A stretch of 64,000 nucleotides of DNA from Xenopus tropicalis (GCF_000004195.4 NC_030678.2:63698378-63762377), one strand, 5' to 3'. Shown: positions 36,530-50,000, numbered from the stretch's first letter. The notes: generated from the sequence alone by a model not told the origin. Made by a program: numbers and translations.

Positions 36530-38580
36530 TGAATGAAAACTGATCTGTTGTTGGCTCCGCCCAGTTTTTCTAACCTTGGCCCACAGTTATATAGTAAAAA
36601 CCACTCTGCAAAGTTTGGGGACCCTGGTTTTAATAGTGTCTGAATGGCAGCAATTTAAATTTTCCCACTGAAAGTCAACAAGTGACATCTGATTGGTGCT
36701 TGGTGGCTCTGTCCCCTTTTTCTAACCTAGAACTGCAGTTACCCAGTGACTAACTCTGCAAAGTTTAGGGACCCTAGGATTAATAGTTAAAGAACGGCAG
36801 CAATTTAAATTTAAACCAATAAAAGTCAATAGGTAAATTGTGATTGGTGGGTGTTCCCACTTTTTCTAATCTTGAGTTGAAGTCAACCAGTGACAAACAG
36901 TGGGCACCCTGGCATAAATAGTGTGAGAATGACAGCATTCTAAATTTAAACCAATAAAATTGAATGGATGAAATCTGATTGGCTGTTAGTTGCTCAACCC
37001 ACTTTTCCTATTTTTGAACTGCAGTCCCCCAGTGACTAACTAAGTTTGGGGACTGACAGCATTTTACACTTCACCATTGAAAGTAAATAGGTGAAATGTG
37101 ATTGGCTGTTAATGGGTCCAACTATTTTTTTAAAACCTAAAAATGCAGTCCTCTGGTGGCCCTGGTGTTAATACTGTAAGAATGCCAGCAGGTTGAATTT
37201 CCCTATTGAAAATCAATAGTTAAAATCTGATTGGCTGTTGATGGCTCCACCCAACTCTGAACCGCAGTTACCTGGTGACTAGCTCTGCAAAGTTTGGGTA
37301 CCTTAGTATTAATATTTAAAGAATGGCAGTAGTTTAAATTTAAATATACAAAGTCTATAGGTGAAATCTGGTTGTTGTTGGCCCCGCCCACTTTTCTAAA
37401 CGTAGTCACCCAGGAACCCAGGAACATAGTCACCCAGTGACAAACTGTGCAAAGTTTGGGGACCCTGACATTAAACATGTGAGAATGCAGAAGTTAAAAT
37501 GTCCCCACTGAAAACAATGAAAGAAATGTGATTGGCTTTTGGCAGCCCCGCCCACTTTTTCTAACTTTGAGTGCGAAGTCACCCAGTGACTGTGCAAAGT
37601 TTGGGAACCCTGGCATCAAACCAATAAAAATCAATAGGTAAAATCTGATTGGCTGTTGGTGGCTCCGCCCACATAAAACCTAAAAAGCTTGAATGCGTAA
37701 TCACCCAGTGACTGACTGTGCAAAGTTTGGGAACCCTATCCAGGGCCGGAACTAGGGGTAGGCAGAAGAGGCAGCTGCCTAGGGAGCAACGAGCCTCTCC
37801 TGCCTACCCCTAGTGCTACTTTGTCATTGCCTCCGCGCTTGTCATTAGCGGCGGAGGCAATGACCGATCTAATCACTCCGCCCCTTCTCCTGTGCTTTGG
37901 CGCGCATGCGCCGTTCGGGGAGGTGGGCGGAGTTGGCCGACCGGGTTGCCTTGGGTGCCCGGTCGGCTTGGCCCGCCCCTGACCCTGGCATCAAACCAGT
38001 AAAATTCAACAGGTATCTGATTGGTTGTTGGTGGCTCTGCCCACTTTTAAAAACTAAAACTGCAGTCCCCTATTGACCAACTGTGAAAAGTTTGGGGACC
38101 CTGGTGTTAATACTGTGAGAATGGCAGCAGAATGAATTTCCCCATTGAAAGTCAATAGGTAAAATCTGATTGGCTATTGGTGGCTCTGCCCACTTTTTCT
38201 AACCTTGAACCACAGTTACCTGGTGCCTAACTCTGCAAAGTTTGGGGACCCTGGTGTTATTACTGTGATAATAGCAGCAAGTCAATAGGTAAAATCTGAG
38301 TGGCTGTTCACAGCTCCGCCCACTTTTGGGCATCCAACATTCATCATATTTTCATTCAGGCTGACCCCATGACTATGTGAAGTTTGATTGGCTGTTGTTA
38401 GCCCCTCCCACTTTGGCATAATCCAACAAATGTCGCTGTTTCATCTGAGTTGACCCCATTATTATGTTATTCAAGTTTGGGGGGTGTAGCTTCAAAGCTG
38501 TAAGAGTGGCAGCAGTTTGAAAACCTTCCTTGTCAAAGTCAATGGAAAATTTGGGTTGTTGGGACTTCTGTGGTACCAAG
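36530..38580. repeat. Tandem array, unit about 130-165 bp, with ATTGG and GC-box-like blocks
   Basis: About a dozen diverged units, each with GATTGGCTGTTGGTGGCTCC, GCCCACTTTTTCTAACC, a CAGTCACCCAGTGAC block and GCAAAGTTTGGGGACCCTGG. It is interrupted by another element at 37742-37983. It precedes the copy B flank shared with tnni1 intron 6. Confidence 0.85.
37742..37983. mobile_element. Nested element with CAGGGCCGGAACTAGGGGTA end
   Basis: The left CAGGGCCGGAACTAGGGGTA and right GGCTTGGCCCGCCCCTG are flanked by the two halves of one tandem unit (GGAACCCT and CCTGGCATCAAACC). A related start CAGGGCTGGAACTATGGGTA lies at 44890. An internal inverted repeat (GGGGTAGGCAGAAGAGG against CCTCTCCTGCCTACCCC) is visible. 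Confidence 0.6.
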
Positions 38581-39215
38581 GGCTGGAATTTTTCTGAAGG
38601 GTGAATAATGGAAGCCAGTTTTGACCACTTTGTTTTTAACCCACACCCACTTTAAAGAACATACATGTTATCACATGACCTTTTAAGACCATACCCACAT
38701 AAAGGACGGTTGTATAAATGGTGCTCACTGCAGGGATATCACCCATCACTCATGTAAGGTCATATTAAGACCTACTCTTAAAACCATATATCTCGTCCTC
38801 CCCTGTGGATTACACAGCAACCCCCAGCATATAATTAAATACCTTAGGGACACCCTAACATTTATTTCCAAATTCTAACAAAATCCTAGAACAAACCCCT
38901 GCCAGATTCACCTCCCACAGGCAGCAAAGAATGGTACACACAGGGAACATAGGGAAGGCAAAAAGCCGCTCCTGGTAACATAAAGAAGCAAAATTCAGAT
39001 TTTTAAATGTGTAGTGTAGAGAATGCTATTGCGATGCCCCCCTCACTTCTCTATGACGTGAAAAAGTTAAAGCGGGGGAGCAAGGGGGTGGCTTACAGGT
39101 GTGAACAATACATGAACTTACAGCCTGAATCATAGAAAAATCATAAAGATTACACAAAAGTAAGCAGTCACAGCAACCAGATTTTAATGGGGGCAACAAC
39201 AATTCTACCATGAAT
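38580..39215. repeat. Complex repeat, copy B flank
   Basis: Homologous to 17300-17640 and 18440-18690 in tnni1 intron 6. Here only one or two minisatellite-like units are present (near 38926-38966). Confidence 0.55.
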
Positions 39216-39594
39216 TGAAGGGCATGTAAGTAAAACATTAACAATGAATAAACTAGATGCAGATTTAAAGTGTTACATTGTACATAAAATATTCAAGCAA
39301 TGGGAAAATTTGGAATTGGACAAGGAGATACATTTTCTCATTGAATTCAATCTGTGACAATATTTGAAAGGTCTGGCTTTAGTAACATCACTAGTACTAG
39401 TGATAAGTAACATCACTAGTACTAGTGGCGAATTGTTTCGCGACGTGCTTGACAAAAAAAGCTGTGCGGAACAAAAAATTTAGCGACAAACGCGTTTCGT
39501 AGATTTATCGCCATTTTGGTTTGCAAATTTTCTTGTAGTTTCGCAATTAAAACCTAAAACCTAAAAAAACAAAACAGAGATAGAAAAAGATACC

Positions 39595-39790
39595 CTTTAT
39601 GGTGGGATGGCATACGCGGTGGCGCAATTTCACTGAAATCGCGCAAGTTTCCTCTCGAGGCGTATGCCATCCCACCGCCGATTTACATTTTCGCCGGTGG
39701 GATGGCAATCCGGGGAGATTAGTCGCCCGCGAACAGGGAGTTTTGTCGCGGGCAACTAATCTCCCCGTGTGCCAGAGCCCTTACACTGCT
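39595..39790. mobile_element. Inverted-repeat element, GGTGGGATGGCATACGCG
   Basis: GTGGGATGGCATACGC is mirrored by GCGTATGCCATCCCAC. A second pair is GGGGAGATTAGTCGCCCGCG against CGCGGGCAACTAATCTCCCC. A related fragment lies at 62500-62640. Confidence 0.55.
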
Positions 39791-40589
39791 GTTGTTTCAT
39801 TCATCTCTGATAAACTTGCCTTTTGCATTTTTGCCATCTTTATGAACAGTTGCGATTGCACAAGGGCCCATACCCCCACAGAGTCCATTGCAGACACAGT
39901 GGCATGACAATTATGAAGAGGTGCATCCAGGGAGTGGAGAGGAGCTGTCTGGGGGGGTGATGGGGGCTGACTGGAGGGTCGGTGGGGCCTGAGTGGAAAT
40001 CCTGCCCTAGTTATGTTACTGTTCATGGACTCATTTATCATATTGATACATAAACTTACACACAATTAATGATTAACTGAGTTAAACTCATTTTTATTTA
40101 GTAAAGCAGTGTGGAGGACCTGAAATATTTAAGTTGTTCACTTGCAACTTTAGCAGTAATGGAAGTTGGGCTGTTTACTGCCTAGCATGTATCCACACAA
40201 ATATGCAGGATATGGAGCTAAAAATTAATAAGTCCGTGGGTGACTTATTAATTTTAAACATGCGCCACTTAAAAGTTATTAACCGCTTGAAACTACCTTT
40301 TCTCTTGGCTTAGATGTTAAAAAAGACCTGTACTTAAGATAAGATGGTTTGACTCCGGACAAAACACAGCAAATGTTATTTGCCTTCTACCCAATCTAGA
40401 ATATAGAATGTACAGATACTAGTATCCTGCAATAGCATTGCTCTGTTTAAAATATATTTATGCATATATGGTGAGGAAAACCAACATCTGAAGTGCTTTT
40501 CTGATAACCAAGAATAGTAGCAACAGGGAAAAATCTCCTCCCATTGCAAATTTTGCCCTATTTCCTCATGCCAGTTACAATTACACACC

Positions 40590-40640
40590 CACAGCTCTTA
40601 TCAGAGATATATAGGATCCGGATTCTCTTTCTTTCACAGA
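40590..40640 (+). promoter_or_regulatory. tnnt2: Putative tnnt2 core promoter: GATA site and TATA box
   Basis: CTTATCA at 40597-40603 (TGATAAG on the other strand, a GATA-factor site) sits just upstream of TATATA at 40608-40613. A start about 28 bp downstream, near 40636, is expected. A CACCC-like stretch precedes it (about 40586-40592). GATA4 control of cardiac troponin genes is established; this particular site is inferred. Confidence 0.6.
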
Positions 40641-40673
40641 CCCTGCTTGCTTTCTCTTTTTGAACTCTCAAAG
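40636..40673 (+). other. tnnt2: tnnt2 non-coding first exon (5' UTR)
   Basis: A short leader ends CTCTCAAAG|GTAAGA at 40673, a strong donor correctly spaced after the TATA box. It would splice to the start-codon exon at 44022, giving a 3.3-kb first intron. The 5' boundary is inferred from the TATA position. Confidence 0.6.
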
Positions 40674-40843
40674 GTAAGATACATACATATATTAAATTTT
40701 TAATCTGAAAAAAATTCTTAATAGGATATAGTAAGCTGATATTGTTACTAAAATACTGGAGAGGGAGTAGACTGCATGAATCTCATCTAATGTTATATGA
40801 CCAAAAAATGCCATATACACAATGTTGTATGTATATACATATG

Positions 40844-41130
40844 CAGGTATGGGACCTGTTATCCAGAATTCTCAGGACCTGGGGTTTTCCGGATAAGGGG
40901 TCTTTCCGTAATTTGGATCTCCACAACTTAAGTCTGCTAAATATTGAATAAACCCAATAGGCTTGTTTTATCTTCAATAATGATTAGTTATATGTTAGTT
41001 GGGATCAAGTACAAGTTACTGTTTTATTATTACAGAGAAAAAGGAAATCATTTTTAAAAAATTTCTTATAATGGAGTCTAATTCAGAACTTTCTGGATAA
41101 CGTGTTTCTGGATAAGGGATCGCATACCTG
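40844..41130. mobile_element. MITE, CAGGTATGGGACCTGTTATCC end, in tnnt2 intron 1
   Basis: The second copy of the family at 9945-10276, about 170 bp after the tnnt2 first exon. The ends CAGGTATGGGACC and CGCATACCTG are mirrored imperfectly. Confidence 0.7.
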
Positions 41131-44021
41131 TATACACACAGCATAAGCAAACAAAGCCACATTTGCAGCCAATTCATGTAAAACAATATGAAAAAATACA
41201 CCAGAAAGGGTAAAGAGCTAGTTATATATTCAGTGAGCATATGCAGTGATGCAAAGGGCAAGATGAATAAAATATAAACCTAGGTAATAATTTTAGATGA
41301 ATAGTGTATAATTAGTATTTTTCATAATTCAGCATCTACAATGAAATATTAATTTTCTATGTCATTTATGTATTTAATAGAAAATATAGCCACAACAAAA
41401 TTTACAAAAATCATAAAAACCCACCAGTATGCTTTATTAGTGTAAGACTAGCCAGGGGGTAATTGGAATAAGGAAAGATATTAAAAAGTCCCTTGTGTGA
41501 GAGTGTGCAGCACCTTGCACTTGATGAACCAAGGTAGGCACAACCAGAACAGTGGCAGGGCATACTCTTATAGCAGAGCAACCAGGTGCAAGTGCTATGT
41601 ATAGTATTTTATCAATACAGTTGTAAGCCCACCATCTAGCATTGTGCCTACCCTGTTATAAATGTGTTCTCCAGTGTTTTAAAAGATTTCACTGTGTATA
41701 TAGGTAGGCATTTTGGGAATTTGGCTGGAGGGGACATTGCTATTGCTACATTGCTTCAGTAATATATTTAGTCAAGAGCAGATGTGAAGACAATTGCAAG
41801 AGACATTTTTACAATAGTAATTACATTTACAACTAATCATTGAAATAAGTTCAGTTCATGTATATTTATATATGAAAGTTGCTTAAAATTACATTTTCTA
41901 TTGTTGGGAATTTTTCCCTATTAAATGCTGTTAGAAATTCTGTTACTTGCATCCAAATAGGATGTCAACTGGTAGCTATGTGCAGAGCTTTATTTTGGTT
42001 GGGTGTCACCAGACCAGGCCACACCACCCCCTTATGTTTCACATGTGCAGTGCAGTTTAACTACTGCGCATGTGCTGTGGGACTATGATTCCCCCCTGCG
42101 CTCAGATCCAAGATCCTGCTGCCAGCAGTGATTTTTTGAATGATTTTTTTTATCAATAGGCACTTATATACTGTCCGCTAAAGCTTCTGCCCTACGCATG
42201 GGCCCACCTATTTAAAAAATATGCCCCTGCGTATTTTGGCCCTGTCACCCATTGTCAGCACTATATTTCACAAAGGCAAATATTTTAATTTCACTAATAA
42301 AGCTAAAGGTGCAGCCAAACAATTTTAAACTTCCAGAGGCATTTTACCAGTTTTTTTACCTTTTCTAGTTTAATGCAGAAACGCATGGGCCCCCATACAT
42401 ACAATACAGTGCAGCCATACATACAATAGATATATTTTGAATCTGACAGCCCTTCATTTCTAATCATTTTGCTGCACCTTGCGGAAATCAATGTATCCCA
42501 AATTCCCCCATTACTTAAAAAGCAACATTATGGGCAAATCTATTTCCTACACACATTTATCACTGAAACTTTACTTTAGTAAAAGTGATTGGGCAGTGTT
42601 TCATGCAAACTGGGACATGTTAGGCATAACTGGGTATGGTTGGAGCAGGCCAGTGATGTGGCCAAATATTACCTATTTTATTTGCCTTTGCCCTTAACAG
42701 CCCTTACAAACAGCATAGAATTACCCCACCAAAAATGGTAAAATTTACCCTGGTATAGCAACCCATAGCAAACAATCAGTAATAAATTTAAATTAGTCAA
42801 CTGCAAAAGGCTAATGACAACAAATCTACTCAGATGTTTACTATTACACTGTTTTGAGTCCCTACTAGATCAATAGCTGTGCCATTTCTTTTATAGAAAT
42901 GGGCTTATGCTATACAGTAAATATGGTCTGGCAGTAAGCAGGTTAAATGTAGCAGCAGGAATGTTGTTTTCAAGTAGTTAAATGCTAAAAGCCATAGAAG
43001 GAAATGCACTGTGAGAGCTCTGATAAAATGACACAGTGATAAGAGAGCTTGGACTTAAAAGGGGTGTACTAGAACATACAGATAACACATTCTTTCAGTC
43101 TTAAAGCTTCCATTTCTGTCATTCCTTTGTACCCTGTCACATGTGTGGATGGACTTTATAAGTCCATCATCACGTCTGTTTCCAATTATGTTTGTTATAA
43201 GTACCATCATGTCTGTTTACAATACAATCCTAATTTTTTTTTTTTTTTAAATATACATGGCAAAGGGCAAGTTCCTCAATGGGATTTTACTTTTGGTCAT
43301 ACACTTCATGACATCACTGACATCACCAAGCAATGAAAAATATTTTATTTATATATGAATAATGTTCCCTATTGTAAATTCAATGGTTATTATAAGTCAC
43401 CATATACCTGTAAAGGCACAAAACCAAAGTTCTTTTATGCAGGTCATGAAACTCTGAGGTGACTTCAAATAGTCTTATATTTTACAACATAGGATACATT
43501 ATTCACTATATAAATAAAAGTAATTTTATCACATCATGATGTCAGTGCTGTCATGAAGTGTATAGCCAAAAATATTAAGTGAAATCATTTTGTGTAATTC
43601 AATATGTAAAAAGCAGTACAGCAGATAAACTTGCCATTTTTTATAAATTCAAATATACATATCTTTGTAAAACACATATATTGCATGTTTCAAACAATAA
43701 TGGAGTGCAGTTCTGGGTCACAGTGCACCCAATACATGTTAAAGTGTATTGCAGTTAGTTATGCATTACTAATCTAGTTTGTGGCATAGTTCAGTAAAAT
43801 TAAAACTGCATATTACATGGATTAATTCAGCATTGCTTAGGCCCTACTTTAAAGGGTTTAAAGTCATTGTAATGGGATGTCAGGTAAAGCTTATACAGAC
43901 GACAGCAGGCATTCTGTTTTAATAGGTTAAATATATAGCTGATTTACATGCTCATGTAAGAACATTGGCACAAAACTCTTAAAAAATACTAATGATTACT
44001 TGAATTTTTTTATCACTTTAG
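41131..44021 (+). other. tnnt2: tnnt2 intron 1, remainder, with a palindrome at about 43290-43570
   Basis: No further exon found. A palindromic repeat has CATACACTTCATGACATCAC mirrored by GTCAGTGCTGTCATGAAGTG; a relative without full arms lies at about 53340-53530. Confidence 0.5.
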
Positions 44022-44070
44022 ATTGTGGTGAAAACATGTCTGATACAGAGGATATAATAGAAGAATATGA
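44022..44070 (+). CDS. tnnt2: tnnt2 exon 2: start codon exon
   Basis: Acceptor CACTTTAG, then 14 UTR bases, then ATG at 44036-44038 with A at -3. It encodes [11 protein letters not shown] and two bases of a Glu codon; donor GTAAGT. The MSD start is shared by all vertebrate TnTs. Confidence 0.93.
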
Positions 44071-47000
44071 GTAAGTATAGCATATATATTTGACAGAACT
44101 TACTTCTCCAAACATCGCCGTAAATCCAGTCCATTTTACCTTCTGGAAGTTCTTACACATTACCCTTTAGATATCCCATAGTGAACATAAAAAATAGCTA
44201 TAATCACAAGAGTCAACATAGTGGTCGCTTATTAAAAGATTACAGTCTGACTTCCAATAAGGAGTGCTGTGCTTTCAGCAATAGTGTATGTCTGACTTCA
44301 GGCTGGGGGCATCAAGTCACATGCATAGGCATGGGAGCAGCAGCTCTGTCCTCTGGACTCCTGGTCATGAGGATTGCATGGGAACACTTTTTTAAACTGT
44401 CAGTGCCATTTTAAAAAGCCCCCAGCTGCCTGGATTTGACTACAGCTTCAACCTCCAGCTGCCTTTAATCTTGTTTTAATATAATGGCACTGAGATATTG
44501 CAGTCTAAAACAAGATTAGACTATGCTGGGGACTGTATATTTTTTTAAGACAGTTGTGGAAATTAAGCCATGATATAGTGGGACTTTAGCTGACTGCAGA
44601 TTCCTGTTTTTCTGAACTAACATTTTTGGCTATTTGGAGATTTTCTTATGCGGCAGTTCTTTTAAAAAAAGGTTTGACAATGCAAATTAATTTTACATAT
44701 TTAAGTTTGCTGTCTTCTGTAGCATAACAGATATATTTAGCCTCTATTAAATGAAGGCAATCATATAGTTCCGTACCTAATCTAAGGGGTAGATTTATCA
44801 AAATGTGAGATTAGAGTTTACCACAGAAATACCCACTTTCTATCCATTTTTAGAAACATATTTATCAAATTGTGAGCTCTAACTTTTGCCCAGGGCTGGA
44901 ACTATGGGTAGGCAGAAGAGGTACGCACCTATGGTGCACCAGTCAGCACCCTAATCACCCGTAATGGTGCTGCTTCTAGTAATTTTCTGCAGTTTTGCAA
45001 GTTTTTTTGGAAAAGCAAAAGGTGACAGATTTGCTCATCACTATTTACAAAATCTTCTGTGGGGGATTTGGTTTCTGGAGCAAACACTTTTTTATTATGG
45101 ATTTGGTACGTCCCTAATAAATAAATATCAAAATGTACATAGGGTTGTATAGGGCAAATGTTAAAAAAAATAAACTGGGGAATCTAAATTCCACTTAAAC
45201 AACATTTTGTTGTCAGGGAAGTTTTAACAAATTGACATGGGTGCAGATATGTATTTTTCTGTGCTGGCCATTGTTCTGCACAGTGTCTGATAGAGTGGTA
45301 CAAAGGTAGTCACCATTGGACCATGAAACAATGGCAGTGGTATCTTTTTGTGGTGTGATAATGACCCTGTGCATAAAATGAGGACTGTACAGAATAAATT
45401 TGGTGAGATGGACATGGAAGAGATTGACTAGCCTGCACAGAGCCCAACTGAACACCTGTAGGGCAACGGTATATAGGGAAAAGTGTGTCTGTCTATATGG
45501 AAGCAAAGCCCACCAACAGTGGTCTAAAATCTAGAGGAAAGCTTTTACTAAAGTGTAGAGGCTTTTACAGCAGCAAAGGAAGGATCATTTTTTATAGCTG
45601 CCCATATGCAATCCTAAAACTTGTTTTTCTTGTTTTTCACTGCAGGGAAGAAGATAAAGGTAAGTTATTTTTTTAACTAGCTGTTATTAAAGAGATACCG
45701 ACACCAGAAGTGAAACCTTTTTTACATTTATCATAACATTGTCTTTGCATGAGCTTTATAATTTTGCCAAAAAAGTATTTCCTGATGCTTTTCCATTCCT
45801 TATCTGATCCCCCATGTTCTTCTATGAGGGGGCGGCCATATTTGTGCAGCAGTAGGCTGTTAGCATTAGAAGCTATAACTGACAGGCTGAAAAGGGACAG
45901 TCAGGTTGGCAAAACAGTCAGATTTAGGAAATTCAAGCAACAATTACATACAAAACCAGCCCTAACAGTGAAAAAAGATCAACATGACTTATAGGTAAAT
46001 TTATATGTAGATTCATAATTTGAAAAGTCATTTTTTCACGTCAGTATCACTAAAAAGTAATACAGTATTTGCTTGTAGGCAGTGCTAGAAGCAGGTTTAG
46101 AAAAGTGCTGATATGTATGCTTCTTTGAAGAAAATTAGAGTAAATCCAAGGTTTTCTTGTGGGCCCCTGGCATCTCAGTCCGACACTGCTTACATTTGCT
46201 GTGTGGGGCAAGCTGCAAAAAGGCCTTAAACTTTGCTGGACACTTGTACTGCAAGGAAAAATATACACACAGCTTATAGCACTAAGGCAGTTACATTCTA
46301 TTTGTAGGACTAGCATATTGCCGGTGACAATAAAATTGTAGCAAATGAATACTTTTTGTACACTTTTATGTGATTTTTTTCATGTAAAATGAATTTAACT
46401 TTTGTGGTAATTTACGCCAGAATATCATATCAGATGACAAATAAAAGAATCAAAGGTTTTCTCTCTGTGCCAAAAGTCTTCCTTGAAGTAAAAAAAAACA
46501 GTGCTTAGCAAATTCTCTGCATGACTTTGCTAAAACGATCAGATGGTGGCAAAATCATTCCACATTACAACATATACACGTAAATATCATGCACATTTAA
46601 TCACTCATAGCATTTTATTTGTGTAAATACATTTTGATCATATTTTGATGAACCATATTTTGAAATGTATGCCTGACAGTGGCAGTTACCTCCCTTGTCC
46701 ACATACCTCTTTTCAGCCACTTCCTCCTGATGCGTTTTGAGCCACTGGGCGTTTTATGCCTTCATATTTATCAATAAATCTCTTAAATTCCCATAGACAT
46801 CAACAGAGAGTGGTTGAATTTTACTGAGGTGAGCTCTAATTAATGTCCCTGAGACTTTCAAATATATCTGTCGAGAATGCTTAAAGGAGAGGGAAAGGCT
46901 AAGTCACTGTGACTTTAATCGCTTACCTTTTACCCTGGGCTGGTGCTCCTGTGAAAAGAAAAAGACATCAGCCCGGGGTACCTGTGAGCAAGTGTCTCCT

Positions 47001-50000
47001 GTTTCTTCTTTCGGCTTTTTCACCCTACTGCGCATGCGCCAGCCCTGGGATTTAGATGAAAGAAGGAAGAGGAAACACTCACTGCAGGCATCCTAACAGG
47101 AGCACCACCCTGGGGTAAAAGGTACAGTAAGTGATTAAAGTCACTGGGGGGTGCCTAACATTTGGCACCCCCCAGTGATTTTTACCTTTTCTTCTTCTTT
47201 AAAATCAAGATACAGTTGCTTTAGAGTTGTTTTGCTTAACATTGTTTTCTTATCCTCCCTTTGACTTAATTTTTACTTTTTTTTTAGAGTGTTTTGCATT
47301 TTGTAACTATGTGTGATGGGGTGTGGTCAGATGACATTGTCCTTGGAATTTCCTTCAAATATTGGACTTACTTTATTTCTTTTCTATGATTAAGTGCCTA
47401 GGTCACAAAACATGTCAGGCAATGGTTTTTACTGAATGTAATAATGCTATTTTGCTACCTTCCTATTGTTCCCACTGCTGATTGGCTGCTGTTTGGGGTG
47501 ATATCACTCCAATTTGTAGCTCAGCAGTAAAGTGTGACTGAAGTTTATCAGAGCTCAGGTAGCACCCTGGGAAATGAAGAGTATGGCTAGTCCCATGTGA
47601 AATTTCAAAATGAAATATACATTTTTTTTGAAAAACGATTTTACTGCAGGAGTCTGCTGGAGAAGCTCTGTTAACTGATGCGTTTTGAAAAAACATGTTT
47701 TCCCATGACACTATTCCTTTAATAAAATGTATTAGACAGTAGACAGTGAATAGGGAAAGCAAATGTAAAAGGGAAAACAAATGTAAAAATAAACAAGAGA
47801 AACATAATAGACAATTGGAGAAGTAGAAGAGAAATAAACAATGGACAAATTGGATGAAGTAGGCTTGGGATCCCACTTGTGATGATATAAATATGCTTGT
47901 TGATGGGATGCATTTAGGTGATGCATTGGATTAAATTTTTGTTAGTGTCTTAATCACCGCTTTAATTATTGTGGATGCCTAGGAGGGATAAAGTACCCAA
48001 GTTCACTGACCTGTGTAAAGTTACATAGAAATGTGTGAACTGACAAATCATTAAGGTGATAGTACTCCCTATATTTTACATAAACATGTTTCTTCTTAAA
48101 ACAAGTTTAAATGCATTTGTATCTTATTTCCTTAGTGTCAGAGAATGAAGAGGGAGAGGAAGAGCCTGAAGAAGATGGTATGTAGAAAGTATATCTTTTG
48201 TACTCTAAAGTCATTTGTTAGGGCGGCAAAGCGCTGTCTTCTAAAAGTCTTTGAGAAAGGGGTACTGTGCTATCCTGAAAGGTCAGTCTGTACTAAAATA
48301 ATTTTTTGTAAATTGTCAAATAAAAATTCTAGGTGCACAGGTGTTTGTAACTAGTGATGAACACATTTTTTCACCAGGCAAGGATTTGCAGCGAATTTCT
48401 GCATTTCGCCATTGGTGAATTGTTTTGCGAAACTTTAGCAAAAAGAAAAGTTAAAGGAAGTATTTTATCATATGTAGTAAATTATAGGAAAAAAGAGAGC
48501 TTGAGCTCATAAAGTTCATCCTTTCTAAAATATATCTGAATAAAATTATTTAGGGGAATGCAAACAAAACCATCAACAGGCCTAAGCAAAAAATGCCAAC
48601 ATTTATTCATTAATACTGATTGTTTAACAAATAAACATGCCTTTTTTGCTAGAGTATCACCCCACCCCCATACATCACTTATTTCACCTCTCTAGGCAAA
48701 GCTTTCCACATCCTGACTGCCCTAAATGGATGAATATACTATGCTTGTTGTATGCAAAGGTTTAGGGGACCCTATATTTCTATTGCAGTGATGTCAATAT
48801 CACCACAATTTTATCTAAATCTGTGTTAATGAGAGTGTAAACAGAGACCATGACCAAATGCCTTGTTACCATTAACTAATACAGCTAAAAAAGGCAGGTT
48901 ATATCTGTATATATCTGATATGTAAATGAATGCACACAGGTAATGAAGAAGAAGCAAATGAGGAGAAAGAAGGTAAAGTATATTTTTTTTCTCATCATTC
49001 CCAATTTCACACATCCACAGTTACTCTCACACTCGTGAACACTCTGGCTTCTCACTCAGCCCTGCTGACTCTCCCATCCAGGGATACCAGCTCATCAGCT
49101 TCTGGCACACTTTGGCTTCTCTTCTAAGCCTTGTCATTCCAGCACTCATACACATGGTCACGGCTCCCTCTGCTCCTCTGCCCCTCTGGGAGCTCCTAAA
49201 GGTGGCCACACACGTGGGGATTTCCGATGGTCGCACGAAAGATTGTACAATCGGCCACTAACCGTTCAGGGCTGAAACGGCAGATAAGGAGGTAGAAACA
49301 ATAGGATTTCTACCTCCTTCTGACGATTCAGCCCTGAAGGCAGATTTTGATCAGGCGCCTTCTATGGCACCTGATCAAAATCTTTTAACCCGCCCGATCA
49401 GCGAGTCGACCAATATCAGCAGCATCCTGTGATATCGGTCGACTCGCCGACTTCCCATACACGCACCGAATATTGTATGAAACGGGTTTCGTACGATATT
49501 ATCGGTGTGTGTATGGCCAGCTTAACACAGGCAGGTAGACTTCCTGCTCTGAGCCCATAGGAGTGTGCACACACCATTTTTACCTCTACAGGCAGCTACT
49601 CTATCAGCTGCCTCTTAATTACCTGACTGAGAGGGATTATTAACCTTATCTGCAATAAGAATCCCCCTGCAACCTACATCATGTGTCAAATGCACACTTT
49701 GTTATACATTTTTAGGCAAGACAGCTGTGTTTTCTAAACACACTGGGGCACATTTATCAATGTACAAATTTTCGCCAATTAAAAGCACGATTGGAAAAAA
49801 TTCGGACTAACCATGATAATTTCTGATGTGCGTTAACATTTGTGTCGTGGTTGTACAAAAATATTGTGGTGTGATCCATAAGTTTAAAAATTTTCGTATC
49901 TGATCGTAAACGGCACGAAAACCTTTCTGACTTTGAACCTTCAATGCGTGATTTTGGAAGCCTTCTATAGGACTCAATGGCACTCTGCAGCTCCAACCTG

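Noticed and set aside
29400..40400. Possible lad1 gene between the troponin genes
   Set aside because: No exon-like segments or recognisable motif were seen, only repeats; a decisive test would be a protein-to-genome search.
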